Positions 5,441-6,174 of a DNA stretch of 6,174 nt are shown here, in pieces. The position numbers were made by a program, and so were the translations under genes. Positions within the stretch are counted from its first letter, which is position 1. The number at the start of each line of letters is the position of its first letter. The DNA is from Ruminococcaceae bacterium UBA1691 (GTDB taxonomy: Bacteria > Bacillota > Clostridia > Oscillospirales > Acutalibacteraceae). Where the stretch lies: positions 1-6,174 of the forward strand of contig DCJV01000161.1 of assembly GCA_002320555.1 (NCBI GenBank). Reading direction: 5' to 3'. The notes beneath the pieces are model-generated. The model did not search any database and was not told the DNA's origin. It worked only from the letters and a program-made list of their open reading frames with translations.

Positions 5441-6174
5441 ATGGATTTTCAAAAGGCAGTCGAATTGGTGCGGGAGACGAAAACGATTGTGCTGGACCCG
5501 GAAGCGGCGCATCGGATCACTGTGAAGGGGAAAGCCGATTACGTCACGCAGGTAGATTTCAGCGTGCAGGCGTATCTGAAGCAACGGCTTTTAGCGCTTG
5601 CCCCACAGGCAGGCTTTTTGGCGGAGGAGCAGGAGAACCCCGACTATAGCGGCAAGCCAGCCTGGATTCTCGACCCCATCGACGGAACGACAAATTTGAT
5701 CCATGATTACCGCATGAGTGCGGTCTCACTGGCCTTTTATGACGGGCGGGAAGTGGTATTCGGCGCCGTCTACAATCCGTTTACAGAGGAACTATTCACA
5801 GCGGAGAAGGGGAAAGGCGCCTTTTTGAATGGCAGGCTGATCCGGTGCACCGGGACACAAGCGATCGAATCGTGCCTGGCGGCGATTGGCACGGCCCCGT
5901 ACTATAAAGAGGAGGCCGCGCAGAATTTTGAGCGATTTCAAAAGGTATTCCTCGCCTGCCAGGATATCCGGCGCTCCGGCTCGGCGGCGCTCGACCTCTG
6001 CTATGTGGCCTGCGGGCGGATCGACGCGTATTTCGAGCGGCATTTGAAGCCGTGGGATTATGCGGCCGGGCTGCTGCTCGTGCGGGAAGCGGGGGGCTGT
6101 GTAACGGACTGGCAGGGGAAGGCGCTGGATGTGACAAGAAGGAATGATGTTCTGGCGACAAACGGGAAGGTGCA
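5441..6174 (+). CDS. Inositol monophosphatase family protein (SuhB-like), 3' end cut off by the window
   Basis: The frame from ATG 5441 stays open to the window edge, giving 244 codons plus two bases. Family members are about 260 residues, so perhaps 15-25 residues are missing. It would be a cytoplasmic Mg-dependent, lithium-sensitive type phosphatase acting on myo-inositol phosphates or related sugar or nucleotide phosphates. Visible motifs: KADYVTQVD (31-39), metal ligand Glu62 in AEEQ (the usual form is GEE, so Ala replaces Gly), motif 1 DPIDGTTN (78-85, ligands D78, I80 carbonyl and D81), AEKGKGAFLNG (121-131), and motif 2 WDYAAG (205-210, ligand Asp206). All metal ligands are present, so the enzyme should be active. 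The start is supported by AAGGCGGGGG at 5425-5434 and by the usual N-terminal helix. It follows the lipase-like gene in the same direction after 71 nt with a hairpin between; no promoter of its own is clear. Family members also include CysQ-type and histidinol-phosphate phosphatases, so exact substrate is open. Confidence 0.9.
   Translation, partial: MDFQKAVELVRETKTIVLDPEAAHRITVKGKADYVTQVDFSVQAYLKQRLLALAPQAGFLAEEQENPDYSGKPAWILDPIDGTTNLIHDYRMSAVSLAFYDGREVVFGAVYNPFTEELFTAEKGKGAFLNGRLIRCTGTQAIESCLAAIGTAPYYKEEAAQNFERFQKVFLACQDIRRSGSAALDLCYVACGRIDAYFERHLKPWDYAAGLLLVREAGGCVTDWQGKALDVTRRNDVLATNGKV

Noticed and set aside
3621..6174. A functional inositol-lipid system made of the lipase-like protein and the IMPase
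   Set aside because: The enzymes act in different compartments, a hairpin separates the genes, IMPase-family genes are common housekeeping genes, and no inositol-lipid synthesis gene is visible.

Overview
The window carries four genes, all on the + strand, packed with short AT-richer gaps: a membrane glycosyltransferase, a UvrD/PcrA-type DNA helicase, a secreted alpha/beta-hydrolase of the LCAT-like lipase type, and the start of an inositol-monophosphatase-family gene that runs off the right edge. GC-rich third codon positions, PcrA with a C-terminal Tudor-like domain, Gram-positive style Shine-Dalgarno sites and a C-terminal cell-wall-sorting-like tail suggest a Bacillota (Firmicutes) chromosome, most likely a gut clostridial lineage such as Oscillospirales. 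The lineage is inferred from protein style, not from a search.

Layout: positions 1-70 are a short leader that may hold the end of an upstream gene. A polyisoprenyl-phosphate glycosyltransferase (71-1015) is followed after 46 nt by pcrA (1062-3416). The 204-nt gap that follows holds a small GC hairpin, a strong intrinsic terminator (stem 3500-3539 plus U-rich tail), a candidate sigma-A promoter starting directly at the end of that tail (-35 TTGACA at 3556), and a purine-rich ribosome-binding region containing a 9-nt direct repeat. The lipase-like gene (3621-5369) is therefore probably its own transcription unit. A perfect 12-bp hairpin without a U-tract (5389-5421) separates it from the IMPase-family gene (5441 to the edge), whose Shine-Dalgarno begins 4 nt after the stem.

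The genes do not form an obvious pathway. The first acts in envelope glycan or lipid-linked sugar synthesis, the second in DNA repair and replication, the third outside the membrane, and the fourth in soluble phosphate-ester hydrolysis. I see no mobile element, CRISPR array, tRNA, rRNA or defence system. The parts most worth a second look are the surface hydrolase (non-canonical sorting signal, lipobox/signal-peptidase ambiguity, seven cysteines in the mature protein) and the two intergenic RNA hairpins. I did not find a convincing new multi-gene system.
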